The notes under the pieces: model-generated
Databases searched by the model: none
What the model was told of the DNA's origin: nothing
What the model saw: only the letters and a program-made list of their open reading frames with translations
Translations under genes and position numbers: made by a program
From: Euglena gracilis
Taxonomy: Eukaryota > Euglenida > Euglenophyceae > Euglenales
DNA: 64,000 nt
NCBI GenBank assembly: GCA_039621445.1
Contig: CP154956.1
Span: forward strand, 23,362,743 to 23,426,742
Reading direction: 5' to 3'
Shown here: one piece after another, positions 51,247 to 60,939 of the stretch
How positions within the stretch are numbered: the stretch's first letter is position 1
Layout of the letters: each line of letters opens with the position of its first letter

Positions 51247-52604
51247 ACAACAACAGACTCAACAAAACAACAGGACGCGCAAGGTGCGTCATCCTCAACG
51301 GGGACACCCGTTGGACCTCCATCAAGGGGAGTGCACGCCCCGGAGCTTCAACAGGGGGAACCGAAAGGGGTCATGGACAGGAAATGGAAGAACGAGTACA
51401 AAAGTTGCCCAAGGTGGGGACCCGTGCTCAAGGACCTGAGGGAAACGGGGTTCAAAAACTGGCCTGACGGGTACCGATTCGACAACGGCAGGCTGTACAA
51501 GAACGGTCTCCTGTGTGTACTAAGTGGGTTGACTGGAAACATAATTCGGGAACATCACGAAACAGCTGGGCACCCAGGGTTAGCCCGAATGTGGGACCAG
51601 ATTGGAAGGTGGTTTGCGTTTGCGGACCACCAGGATGCAAAAAAACTGACAGGCAAAATGATGACTATGTGTGAAACCTGCCAAGCAACAGAACCCAGCC
51701 ACTTACCATACAAGTGCGCCATTGAACCGACACCGATTCCTGCACACCTGATGGACAGTGTTGCCATCGATGTGTTCTCACTACCTGAAACGACCTTTGA
51801 AGGGAAGAAATTCAACACGTTGGCGTTGTGTGTGGACAGGCTGAGTGGATGGATGGTTGCAACCCCACCTGGCAAAGAGACTCACAGCAGAAAAGGTCGG
51901 AAAGGAAATGTACAAACAGTGGGGAATTTTTGGGGTTGAACTCCTACCGAACGCCTTGAGGGCCCTACACGACGTCCCAGGTGAAATGGGTTTGTCACCG
52001 TACGAAAGTGTGTTTGGCCGGCACAGACCGTTGGGTGGATTTCCATACCAACCACAAAGGGAAGCGGAAGGGCCACAGCGTTCTTGGAAAGGATGAAGGA
52101 ACAAGACCAGTGGGTGAGCATGGTCCTGAAAGAAAAACAACGTGAACGGGCTGAAACTGTGAACCGAAAACGCAAAGAACCACCTTCTTTGGAAATCGGT
52201 TCCGAAGTCTGGTATCAACCCGAAAGACAACCTGGTACCGACAAACTCGAACCGAAGTGGAAAGGACCTGCAGTGGTGTTGGAAAGAGTGTGACAGCACT
52301 CCTACATGGTTGAACTTCGACCCGGAAACCAACAACCTGCCCACACTTCACAACTCAAACCCCACGTGGAGGACCTCTACAACACAACCCCTGTCCCCCT
52401 CTACTTTTGGTCGGGCAAGGCACAGGAGTTGGAGGTCGGACCTGACGAGTGGGAGGTTGAAAAAGTACTGAACCACCGCAGAAAAGATGGAAAAGTTCAA
52501 TTTTTGATTCAGTGGAAAAACTGGGACCCATCTGATACTCAGTGGGAACCCCTGAACCACTTCTTCCTCAGAACAAACAAAGATGTGGTCCAATACTGCA
52601 AATA
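51247..52604 (+). pseudogene. E0 integrase (core deleted) and chromodomain
   Basis: The frame after the insertion has a linker, then the HHCC domain (HHETAGHPGLARMWDQIG, CETCQAT) and SVAIDVFSLPETTFEG with the first catalytic Asp. After KEMYKQWGIFGV it jumps to ELLPNALRALHDVPG. About 80 residues holding the second Asp and the Glu are missing compared with E2, and a frame change lies just before, near 51880. The C-terminus has VWYQPERQPGTDKL, a TGA at about 52292, and a chromodomain, DEWEVEKVLNHRRKDGK with FLIQWKNWDPSDTQWEPL. The enzyme cannot be active. Confidence 0.85.
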
Positions 52605-53794
52605 ACGGAACTTGGCCGTGGATGTGAGAGATATGCTTGATGGGATGGAGTGACACATGTCACATACCCCTGGGCCCCCTCACAGACACCGTCACCTCGA
52701 CACCCCGAACGACCCCAAAGCCAACCCCAACCCTACCACCCATACCAACCTCGACTGACTTGAACTTACACACCTCTGACAAAACCTGCCTTACTCAAAA
52801 CGAAAAAACGGGCCTCGGCAGCCCCCCCTGGCCAGGCCACTTCAATCTGAACCGCTGGCCAGCTCAACTCGAAACAGCCCAGCTGACCTGTACAAAACCC
52901 GACACGACCCGAATTCACTGACCTCAAGTGCCTCTCTTCTGCCAATCAATCTATTCTTCAATTTTTCATCGTTGTTGTTGCGGGTTGGGACCCCCCCCCC
53001 GAGGAGAACGAACCTTCCCCCCTGGACTTGGCCAGCCTACCTGTAAAAAAAAACACATCCCCAAACCCCAACCGTAGCAGCCAGCCAAAACTGGGCAAAC
53101 GGTGGAAGGGGAACCTGACTTTTGACCCAAAAACACAGACCTGGCGAACCGGGCCACCGGCCTTGGGTGGGGCTTGGCGAGGACCCTCCACAGCACCTGA
53201 CCTCGCACAAACCAGCCTACCCCCCAGAAAAAAACAACACAAATACAAAAAAAATATTGTCCTTGACCCAGCCTTATTCTTAACCGAAACCCAGCCTTCA
53301 CCTGATTTTTATAAAAATTCGTCCCCGGCCGGAGCCTGACCGCTTGGCCTGGGGGGCTGGAAGGCCCCAACTGGACCCACCCCCCACCGAACAGACACCA
53401 AATCCAGACACCGAATTGGCTAACCGAACCGAAAACGGCTGTTTAGGACCTTGACCGTGACAAAACAACTCACCTGGCCTGGGAATTAGAATTTCCTGAA
53501 ATTTTTAGCCGTGGCTGGCGCTTGGTTCACAACGGCGCCACCCCCCCCCCCCAACGCCAAACAGCCCTAGGCGGGCTGGGAGGGAGGACAACACACCAGA
53601 CCCCGCACAGACCCAACTGCCAAAGGAGAACATTTGACGCAGCCCCCTGGACATAAAACGAACCTGAACGGCATAGCCCCCTGAGGGGGGGGGTCCCGGA
53701 ACCACAACGGTCCCCTCGCTCGCCCCCTCCTCACAACGAGTGCACTCCGCACCCCTTCCTGTTGGAGTCGTGAAGAGTTGTAAACAACTCCTTC
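52605..53794 (+). other. E0 region after pol
   Basis: Mostly non-coding. A proline/threonine-rich frame (52637-52921) and a lysine-rich frame (53028-53339, MASLPVKKNTSPN) occupy the place of the extra ORF in E2. The stretch ending gccagcctacctgt resembles gccggcttacctgt after that ORF. The likeness is too weak to call a gene. From 53340 to 53794 I see only C/G-rich UTR. Confidence 0.4.
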
Positions 53795-53805
53795 GGGAAG
53801 GGGAG
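53795..53805 (+). promoter_or_regulatory. E0 polypurine tract
   Basis: gggaaggggag lies directly before the 3' LTR, in the position of the plus-strand primer. Confidence 0.8.
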
Positions 53806-54298
53806 TGTGAGTCAGGGGTGCTGAGTGCCAAAAACAACATAACTTAACACTACCCAACCTGATGACTCTGCAGTTAGGATTAGGAAAATCTGATTAGGAA
53901 TTACAAATTACTGACTCCATCTATCCCTGTTCAGGGCTCTGTCATTCTGTCAGTTTTTTTGTTCAAGAATTATCTTGGAATCAAGTATTTGGACCAATTA
54001 TTATCTTACCCTTGGTTTGGACTTGGGACTTTCTTCCCCTGTGGTTTGTTGTATTGTGCTGCATTTGTGGATTTGCTTGCTGGATTATTTGTGGATTTTT
54101 TTTATCAAAGGAAAGGCGTGAGCCAACCAACCCACCTGTTTTAACCAAAACAAACGCACCAAAAACAAAGAAAATGCAATTTTTAAAACAAGCCGCGAGG
54201 GGAATTGAAAATACCCCGGGCAGGGTAAAGGATCCTACGAAAAAGGGTGCCGGCCCCGAGGGACTAGAAACTCAGGGACAGGCACCACGGTTACAACA
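53806..54298 (+). repeat. E0 3' LTR
   Basis: 493 bp, tgtgagtcaggggtgctgag to ggttacaaca, uninterrupted. It shows what the 5' LTR looked like before the LINE and E1 arrived. The target duplication cctg follows at 54299-54302. Confidence 0.95.
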
Positions 54299-54329
54299 CC
54301 TGACGTAACCCCTGCTTCCATCCGTTTTC

Positions 54330-55480
54330 ACGACGCTGGTTCTGCCAGCCGTTGCACCCCCTACACAAGGAGTATGACTGTTGTTGGCATCTGAGTTCAT
54401 TTTCCACGCGTTGTAAACAGTTCATCCAGTGTCAGTTTGGCCTGTACCCGTGTGAATTGTGGCTTGTGTCCAGTCAGCAACGTTGAGCTGTTTTTCATGA
54501 GGAGCAGGTCAGCAGCTCTGCTGCTGTGCAGATGGGTACTGAATTTTTTTCCGTCACGTGCCACCTGAAAATTTTCACCTGTGCCGACTATTTCTGCCAC
54601 CAGGTCGCGTACGTCTTCCGTTGTTGCATCTGGGACGTTCGTGATGTTTGTTACCCCTTTCAGTTTCAGTGTCGTTCTGTCCTGATTTCTGCGGTCTTGT
54701 TCCCTGATGCAGCTTCTGCGTTGCGTTTCAGGCACTTTTTCAGCCACCAGGGTGTAAAGCGTCTTCCTCTGATGGATTTTCCAGCCGGCTGTAGAGGAGT
54801 TTGAAATGTCCTTCAAACTCCCTCTACGCTTCCAGTGTCAGTTTTCCTTCCGTTTTTGGTCCCAGGTTTTACAGTTGGTCTTTGATGGCTGACTGTGTGT
54901 CTCCACCGAATTTCTGGCACATCCAGTTCCAAAATTCCTGGTATTTTTTTTCTTCACCGCTTTCCTGTCTGCGTTGTAGTTCCAGTTTGCTGGCACTGTC
55001 CAGGCTGCCCTCCATCAACGACAGTTTCAGTTCATCGGTCTGGGAACCCTGACCGGCTGCCACACGTTGCACATACATTGTAAAATTCACGGCAAAATCT
55101 GAGAAATTCCCCTGCAGTCTTACCAGGTCTTTTGTCATCGCCCCGCCCACTGGACCCAGTAGCAGCGCGAAGGATGCTCCCCAGGCCGTTGCCACGAGTG
55201 CCACCACGGTTTCCTCTCCTATGTGGTGGATGGCAATTTGGGTAGACCATATTTGGGGTCCCACCCAGGGTGTTGTGGCCAGCGTTCTGAGTTTCTGTTT
55301 CATCTGCCCACATGAACAAGCTGCGTGTCCGGGACTGTGGTTTTTGTTGTGACGTAACTGGCTGTTGAGTCGGCTGAGGTTGCGTTGACCGTGGTACTGG
55401 CTTGTCGATTTTTGTCGTAAGTGCTGGGATGGTCGGGGCTGCAGTCGGCCGTTATTCTGTTTATCGAGTCGGTTGGGCAA
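54330..55480 (-). pseudogene. E3 capsid and post-capsid region
   Basis: Frame 55480-54869 has a proline/arginine-rich lead, then the capsid (FALLLGPVGGAMTKDLVRLQ, FAVNFTMYVQRVAAGQ, ELQRRQESGEEKKYQEFWNW). Frame 54816-54397 carries the part after capsid (CIREQDRRNQDRTTLKLKG, LLMKNSSTLLTGHKPQF). Both align with E2, including the possible RNA-binding fold. One frame change separates them. The reading stops at the E0 insertion before nucleocapsid. Confidence 0.8.
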
Positions 55481-56780
55481 TTAACGGCGTCAAGGCAGTT
55501 TTTAGTTCTTGCTGGATGAGCTGCCACACCAGGGAAGCCGAGTTAACGGTACCCAGTGCAGCAGCTCCTGTTTCTGTTTTTGGGTGGGGTGTTTCGTCCT
55601 CCCACTGCTGGCTGCCGTGGCTGAACATACCTGTCAGGGGTTGTGGGGTCCCCGTCCCCGTTTGATAGGCCTGTGGTTCTGGGGTCCTTGACCCTTGGTT
55701 TCCTGCGGGCTGGACCCTCAAGGCTGGCCGTGGCTGGACCAGAGGTTGTGGGGTCCCCATCCCCGTTGGCCAGGCCTTCGGTACTAGGGTCCCCGTCCCG
55801 TGTTTTTCTGTGGGTTGGCTCCTCAGGGCTGTCAGCGGCTGGTTCTGGGGCTTTGGATTCCCAGATCCCTGTTGCCCCGCGGCCCTGTCTACCCCCTGGG
55901 GGGGGCTGTTCTGTTCGCTGGGCTGTCGTGGCTGCCCCTTGCTGTCCCGCCTGGGTCCTCATGGGAGGCCAAGTGGCCAGAGGGCTGGCCCCTATCTCTG
56001 GCCCAAACGCCCATTTCCAAACTGGGCAAGAGGAAATACAAAGATTTTCCAAAAGTTTGGTTATTTCAGCCAGGCTAGGGCTGGGGGTTGTTGTTTGCTG
56101 GGTGTTTTGCCTTTCCAGTTTTTCAGTCGGGTTCTCCGTCGTTTTTGTAACTGTGTTGATTTTTCTGTCTAGGGTCACCGTCTGTTCCGTCCACCGTTTC
56201 TGCTTTGTTTGCAGTTCCGCGGTCAAGGTATGTATATGCTGCCAGATTCAGTTGTCCTGTGTTTCCCGTTCTGCAGTTTGTTGTCAGACCAGCCAGTTTT
56301 TCTTCCAGTTGACCGACCATGGTTGTCATTGAGCCAATGGCAGATGTCATTTCCAGCCATTTGGCATGTTCAGATGTGGCATGTGTTCCTGTTTTAATGG
56401 TCCCTTTTTGCAGTTCACCCAGCAGTTTTTGAGGCGTTTGGGCTGTTTCGTCCACCATGTGACCCAGGTTGCCGACATCCTGGTTCAGACGTTCAGTGTG
56501 CTGTTTGTTTTTTTCTTCGTTGGAGGTCAGGGTTTCCACCTATCGTTTCAGTCTGCCGATTTCCTCGTTCAGCTGCGTTATCTGTTGCTGCTGAGCTGGG
56601 ATTTTCTGCAGTTCGGCCAGCCTTATGTGCAGGTAATCACAGTTTTGAATGGTTGTTGTTGTTTTTGATTCCTGCTGCTGAACCCGTCCTGCCATATTTC
56701 TGATTTCACCGCCCATGTCCTTCTGAATTCTTTCCACCACACTGCTGATTTAGCCTCTGAGGTTTTCAAATTTTCTGGTA
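55481..56780 (-). pseudogene. E3 gag, coiled coil and proline-rich region
   Basis: Same architecture as E0 gag: from 56780 downward come AEIQ-type heptads, METLTSNEEKNKQHTERL, WLEMTSAIGSMTTMVGQL, then a proline/glycine region with GTPQPLVQPRPALRVQP and PQPLTGMFSHGSQQWEDE. Several frames are used. The part closest to the N-terminus continues beyond the pogo-like insertion at 57418. Confidence 0.8.
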
Positions 56781-57415
56781 CAGTGCGGCTAAAAATTACG
56801 GAAGACTGAAAGTTTGGCAAAATACCCAAATTTTGCCATAATTTTTTTTCTCGTAATTTTCTCACTCCGCCGGTTTCCGACGCCCTCTTCCAGCCCACTT
56901 CCGGTTTGTGCCCAAAAGAACACAATACTCATCCCAATTGAATGTCAATTTCTTCAATGGTATATGCTCAGCCAGCTCCTTGAAAAACGGGCGATCGGCA
57001 TCAAGCACCTGGGGAAATCACAGCAAAAATCGCTCTGCATTAGAAATTACTGACACCTGATCAGTGGCACAATTCTATCAGAAGTTGCAGCGAACGGCCA
57101 CCATTCTTTTTTTTCCAGCGAATGTTTTGCCCACGCCTGACCGATTTGAACGTTCCCCCATTTTTTTTTTACAAGCGTTGCTGGATGGGCACGTGCCACA
57201 ATACCTCGAGTGATTGTGGCCACATGGGGACAGAAAAATACGTTGAACACACAATTAGCACAAAAATGTCGCTCACCTGTGCCAGAGGTCAATCCTTCAC
57301 GGGGACAAGATTTTGCCAAAATTAATTTTTCCAAAATAAAAATTTTGCCAAAAATTGTTTTCTCGTAAGTTTTTTTGCCGTAATTTTTTGTCTCCCGTAA
57401 TTTTTGGCCACACTG
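56781..57415 (-). mobile_element. Pogo-like (Tc1/mariner superfamily) deletion derivative
   Basis: 635 bp bounded by TA duplications (56779-56780 and 57416-57417). The terminal inverted repeats are about 24 bp: cagtgcggctaaaaattacg at the left and, reversed, cagtgtggccaaaaattacg at the right. E0 shows the empty site: ttctggacactgttgccac against ttctgg-TA-element-TA-ccgttgccac here. Further tttttgcc/ctcgtaa motifs repeat inside each end. It carries remnants of a transposase on the minus strand but is far too short to be autonomous. Confidence 0.85.
57047..57334 (-). pseudogene. Pogo-family transposase remnant
   Basis: The minus-strand frame contains TITRGIVARAHPATLVKKKW and GNVQIGQAWAKHSLEKKEW. 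This is the helix-turn-helix block that in pogo/Tigger-type transposases reads roughly ...GGxVxLTxxWAKSLLxRMxW. A second piece downstream in another frame (FNWDEYCVLLGTNRKWAGRG, near 56900) may come from the C-terminal part. The catalytic region is missing, as expected of an internal deletion. Confidence 0.6.
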
Positions 57416-57417
57416 TA

Positions 57418-58460
57418 ACCGTTGCCACAGTTTCGTCCACTCCGATGTTCACCGTTTGGACTCCCGTTCATCTGCCACAGCCAACCTCTGTTGCAGTTTT
57501 GCAGGTTTTTTTATTCGTTTTCTCTCTGTCGGTGCAGTAAGCCAACCAAATGTTCGCCCTGCTGCTGTGCGTTTCCACCATCCATCTGCAGAAAACTGTG
57601 AAATTCCCTTAGTTTCACCCAGTGAGCCAGACATTTCCCATATTTCTGTGATCTGCTGTGACATTTAGTTGAAAAGTTCCTGGTACAGTCTGTTCTGGTT
57701 CACTGTCACCACTTCCATGTTTGCCTGCTTTGTTTGCCAGTACTGTTGTCAGTTCTTCGTGTCTGCCGTTCATTTCTGCCATGAGTGCTTCACCCTGTCT
57801 GTTCAGTGTGGCGTGCAGTTCGATGACCCATTCTGTCGTTGTTGCTGCAGCTTCTGCAGTGTTTCTGCCGTTTGCTGGTTCGTCTGTTTTTTTGTGTCCG
57901 AACTGTTGAATTTCCTGGGTCAGCTGTCCAGTTTCGTACGCAAAGTTTGACAACCAGTCCCAGTCAGTGTTGTGGTTCTGTGTTTCTGGCTGTGGAATCT
58001 CGTACTAGCTGTACAAGGGTTCTTGGTACGAAGTTTCAGTTTCACCCTGGAGGTGGTTAGAGTGTTCCGGGCTCTGTCGTACCGTCACCAGAGCAAAACC
58101 TTGGTGCCTGGTTGCTGTGCTGTTGTGGTTTGCCAGTTTTGGTCGTTCTGAGTTTCCGTTTCTGGATTTTGGAACCAGTTTTGAGGTAAAAACACCTGTT
58201 CTTCAGAGTACGGTTCGATGTTTTCGTCCAGTTCTGTGTAATCTGGTGGAGGACCCGTCAGTTCAGTGTCGTCTTGCTCCATGTTCACCATGGCAATGCA
58301 CCTTCCGGCTCCACCACCCTAGCGTTGGAGGTTAAGGCAGCTGGCATTTCCAGTGTTTAGTTCAGGCCTGGAAGCCATCCGCCTGCTCCCCCACCCCAAC
58401 AAGGCGGTTAAGGCAGTTGGCACATCCAGTGTTTGGTCCATGGCTGGGCAGCCGTCCGCC
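57418..58460 (-). pseudogene. E3 gag, N-terminal part
   Basis: Going down from 58291: MEQDDTELTG, YTELDENIEPYSEEQVF and TETQNDQNWQTTTAQQP. Then SNFAYETGQLTQEIQQFGHK, LHATLNRQGEALMAEMNGRH and MSQQITEIWEMSGSLGE. All have counterparts in E0. Above 58300 lie tandem leader units with the coded pattern PTALTA and ASCLNLQ (repeated ggcagctggcatttccagtg). Frame changes and stops are frequent. Confidence 0.75.
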
Positions 58461-58469
58461 GGCTCCACC

Positions 58470-58665
58470 TACTTAAAGGGTTGCCGGCCCCGAGAAACTG
58501 GAAACTCAGGGGAAGGGCACAAAGATACAACATGTTCTCAGAGTTAGACTGCCCAATTTTGATTCCCCTCCGACATACGGCAACGAACAACAAGCTGAAA
58601 AACGACCAGAAACTGCAAAAACTGACGGTGACATGCCTGCTGCCTCAACTGCCATCGCTAGGATG
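58470..58665. repeat. In-place inversion across the E3 LTR end, PBS and leader
   Basis: E3 is a minus-strand element, yet these 196 bases read as plus-strand E0-type sequence: LTR end (ttgccggccccgagaaactg ... gatacaaca), mutated PBS tgttctcagagt and leader up to gccatcgctaggatg. The flanks are in minus orientation and would join perfectly if the block were turned round. The left flank is ggctccacc (gag side) and the right flank aggatctttaacc (LTR side). Confidence 0.85.
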
Positions 58666-58920
58666 AGGATCTTTAACCCTGCCCAATGAGTTTTCAATTC
58701 CTCTCGCGGCTGTTTTAAAAATTGCATTTTCTTTGTTTTATTTGTTTTTTTGCCGTGAAAAAAGGGTGAAAAAAGGTGGTTTGGCTCACACTCTCACACC
58801 AAAATTCCAACAAGCAATTCAGCAAAAACCAGCACCAAACCAAAGTACGTGTCCCAGGTGAGAAGATAATGAAGTAGAATACTGATTGCCGCAAGATCAC
58901 CCAAGAAACTGACGATTCTG
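58666..58920 (-). repeat. E3 5' LTR remnant
   Basis: The reverse complement of the E0 LTR middle is recognisable: aggatctttaaccctgccca, then ttttcaattcctctcgcggc and attgcattttctttg. Similarity decays past 58760 (ggctcac, agaagataat). The outer end is not resolved and no target duplication was identified. Confidence 0.6.
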
Positions 58921-59169
58921 TGCAACAAGACACACCCCTGAGGGACGGAGTCAATAGTGTACCAGGCAGCATGAACATGGCACTGTGCATAGCAGAAGTC
59001 AGCGGAATGTACAATGTCATGCTAGATAGTACTATTCCTTGTTCTGCAACACAAATTGCAGAATTAAGAATATACTATCCTATCTCGAATCTGCCTTTCT
59101 CTTCACCAACGTGGCAGAGGACCTCAACCACAGCCTGAGGATCTTGTGCCCGGCAGCTACTCCGGTTGC
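58921..59169. other. Unassigned
   Basis: Short frames only. It could be the remainder of the E3 LTR or upstream LINE sequence. I recognise nothing firm. Confidence 0.25.
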
Positions 59170-59352
59170 TGATCATTGGCGGCCCCACCTCGCACCCTTC
59201 ACTAAGCTCACATCTCTCCCCCTTTCCCTCCACTCCCATCGCCCGGCCCTAGCACAGACTGTCGCTTCTGTACATAGCCTTACCTCCTGAGCACATCAAA
59301 TCCAGTAGGCTGTGCCACTGGTCGGTGGACTCGGTTCGCCACACCACCGCTT
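59170..59352 (+). mobile_element. LINE 3' tail, second copy
   Basis: gtacatag, then tcaaatccagtaggctgtgc, cactggtcggtgga and cggttcgccacaccaccgc match the 3' UTR of the LINE at 8535-8596 plus 24356-24376. Here the site used by E1 is empty. The 5' limit is uncertain and no RT coding is recognisable. Confidence 0.6.
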
Positions 59353-59627
59353 TCTTCTTCTTCGCTTCACAGGTGGTATTATTTGATTCTTGTCATCAAA
59401 AGCCTGGTCAAAGGCAATTTCCAGCTCAAAGCTCCGGTAGGAGAACATTTGTGGAACTAGTTTTCCAAAATCTCACCTGGTTTGCCTTGTGCTCTGCATA
59501 AGCCCACAGGCAATAAAAACTAATTGTTAAGTTAAAGACTTTGTTTTTTGTTGCTCTCCTGGTTCTGTCTCCACGGGAGGGTGTAAGTAGGCCGACAGAC
59601 AGTGGGAATAAAGTCAGGGGAAGTACA
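59353..59627 (+). repeat. Possible LTR of a further element
   Basis: AT-rich sequence with two polyadenylation-like signals (aataaaaac near 59513, aataaag near 59608) ends in aagtaca. Two bases later comes an initiator-Met PBS-like tggtagcaga. No second LTR lies within the window, so this rests on layout alone. Confidence 0.35.
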
Positions 59628-59629
59628 CT

Positions 59630-59639
59630 TGGTAGCAGA
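59630..59639 (+). promoter_or_regulatory. Possible primer-binding site
   Basis: tggtagcaga equals the first ten bases of the E2 PBS, then diverges (ttagg). It follows a CA-ended AT-rich tract. Confidence 0.35.
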
Positions 59640-59934
59640 TTAGGTTTCTTTTCTACTCCCTTCTCCCCACACCCCCCTCTCTTTCATTAGTTGACTTCAA
59701 ACGGTCGGTGGTTCTGTGCTGTACAGGCGACACAGCAGCGGCCAACTTTTACGTAAAAGCACAAGTTTCAGTAGGGTCTGGGCAGTATACGCTAGTATTC
59801 GCTGCCACAACCTTCTGGGTGTGTTCCTTTGCTTACTTTTTGTGGTGTATTTTGCTTGTTTCTGCAAATAAATAAAATTATGCATGGCTCAAGCACCAAC
59901 ACGTCATAACCTTTGATTAGTTCTTTGAGAAAGT

Positions 59935-60939
59935 TTGATGAAGATTTGGCGCAGGAGTATATGCTCCAACCCAGGTGTGTGGCCCTATATGGGGCAACTC
60001 CCAGTTGTGTTGAGCATCCCCCCACCCCAGTGGTTTCCAGCTCTATTGAGCACCACCCCACCCCAGTTTTCAGCTCTATTGAGCCCCGTTATCGTAATTT
60101 TCAGCTCTACCGAGCACTCCACCACCCCGCTTTCCAGCTTTATCGAGCATTCCCCCCACAGCTCTATCGATAAACCTCCCACCCAATGGGTGCCGCACAC
60201 AATGGTGTCCGGCTCTATCGAGCCTCCCCCCACAGTGGCCAGCTCTATCGAGCAATTACCTCCAACCCCCAGCTCTATAGAGTATTCCCTCACCGTTCCC
60301 AGCTCCATCGAGCATTCCAACACACAAAGGGTGCAACCAGTAACGGTATCAAGCCCATCGAGCATCTCCCCACCCAGGAGTTTTCACACCCAACGGCGTT
60401 TGATTTAGGCGATAACCCCGCTTCGCAATGGGTGCAACGCCTATCGGCGTGTGGCTCTATTGAGCAACCCGTCGCCCAGTGTGATAATCAGATTTTGCTG
60501 CAAAGTGAGGCATCTTGTTGTACTTCCCTGCATCAAGATGTCGCAACGGTGCCTACAGGCACAATTGACAAACAACCCACTGATGTCGTTCACCGCATGC
60601 TTGCATGTCCTCCAAAGAAGGACAGACCCGCACAAAACTCTCAGAGACTGAGCAAAAATTTGTAAAAGATGCAATCCAGCAATGTGCTCATTTTTGCACA
60701 TGCAACATATTTTGCAAAATTTGTTTACAAAAGTGGAGCCAATAACGGCACTTTTTGAGCACAAAAATCCTGATATGGGACCTTTTGTTACGTTGAAGCA
60801 GTTCGATACGCTAGCTGCTGCATTCCAGGAAGCGCTTCAGCGCATTATGCAACTGAACCGTGAATCGGCAAATTTTCAACATATGCACACCCAACCTGGT
60901 GAAGGTTTCGCTTCCAGCACTTATGTGCAGCAATTGTAA
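59935..60939 (+). pseudogene. Degenerate gag-like gene with SSIE repeats
   Basis: Three frames together suggest one decayed protein. From 60000 to 60350 a unit of 10-16 residues around SSIEHxPTP recurs about ten times (DNA core agctctatcgagca). A short region follows (VQRLSACGSIEQPVAQCDNQ), then TRTKLSETEQKFVKDAIQQC and, after a shift, a helical region: FVTLKQFDTLAAAFQEALQR and IMQLNRESANFQHM, ending at TAA 60937-60939. The helical end could be a gag or structural protein. I do not recognise the family, and it is unlike the chromovirus gags. Its place after a possible PBS suggests a retroelement. Confidence 0.4.

Larger units (their letters stand above)
7898..54298 (+). mobile_element. E0 chromovirus, plus strand, broken by nested insertions
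   Basis: The LTRs of this element start TGTGAGTCAGGGG and end in ACA. The 5' LTR is split (7898-8021 and 24388-24756); the 3' LTR is 53806-54298. The target duplication is cctg (7894-7897 and 54299-54302). Its own internal sequence is 24757-24901, 38756-44.4 kb and 51247-53805. Insertions are a LINE tail and E1 in the 5' LTR, E2 in the gag start, a 77-bp palindromic unit in RNase H and a palindrome-rich unit between RNase H and integrase. Gag is homologous to E3. Capsid, nucleocapsid and methyltransferases are deleted, as is most of the integrase core, so it is non-autonomous. Confidence 0.85.
54303..58920 (-). mobile_element. E3 chromovirus, 5' part (LTR remnant and gag)
   Basis: The minus-strand gag of E3 runs from about 58300 down to 54303 and resumes beyond E0 at 7893. 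It is homologous to E0 gag throughout the coiled coil and to E2 in capsid. It contains a pogo-like insertion (56781-57415), an in-place inversion across the LTR/leader junction (58470-58665) and many frame changes, so it is old and inactive. Confidence 0.8.

Noticed and set aside
51217-51250. Helitron 3' end (CTAA plus hairpin)
   Set aside because: ctaag resembles CTRR and there is dyad symmetry nearby, but the next base is not T at the integrase junction and no TC start was found.
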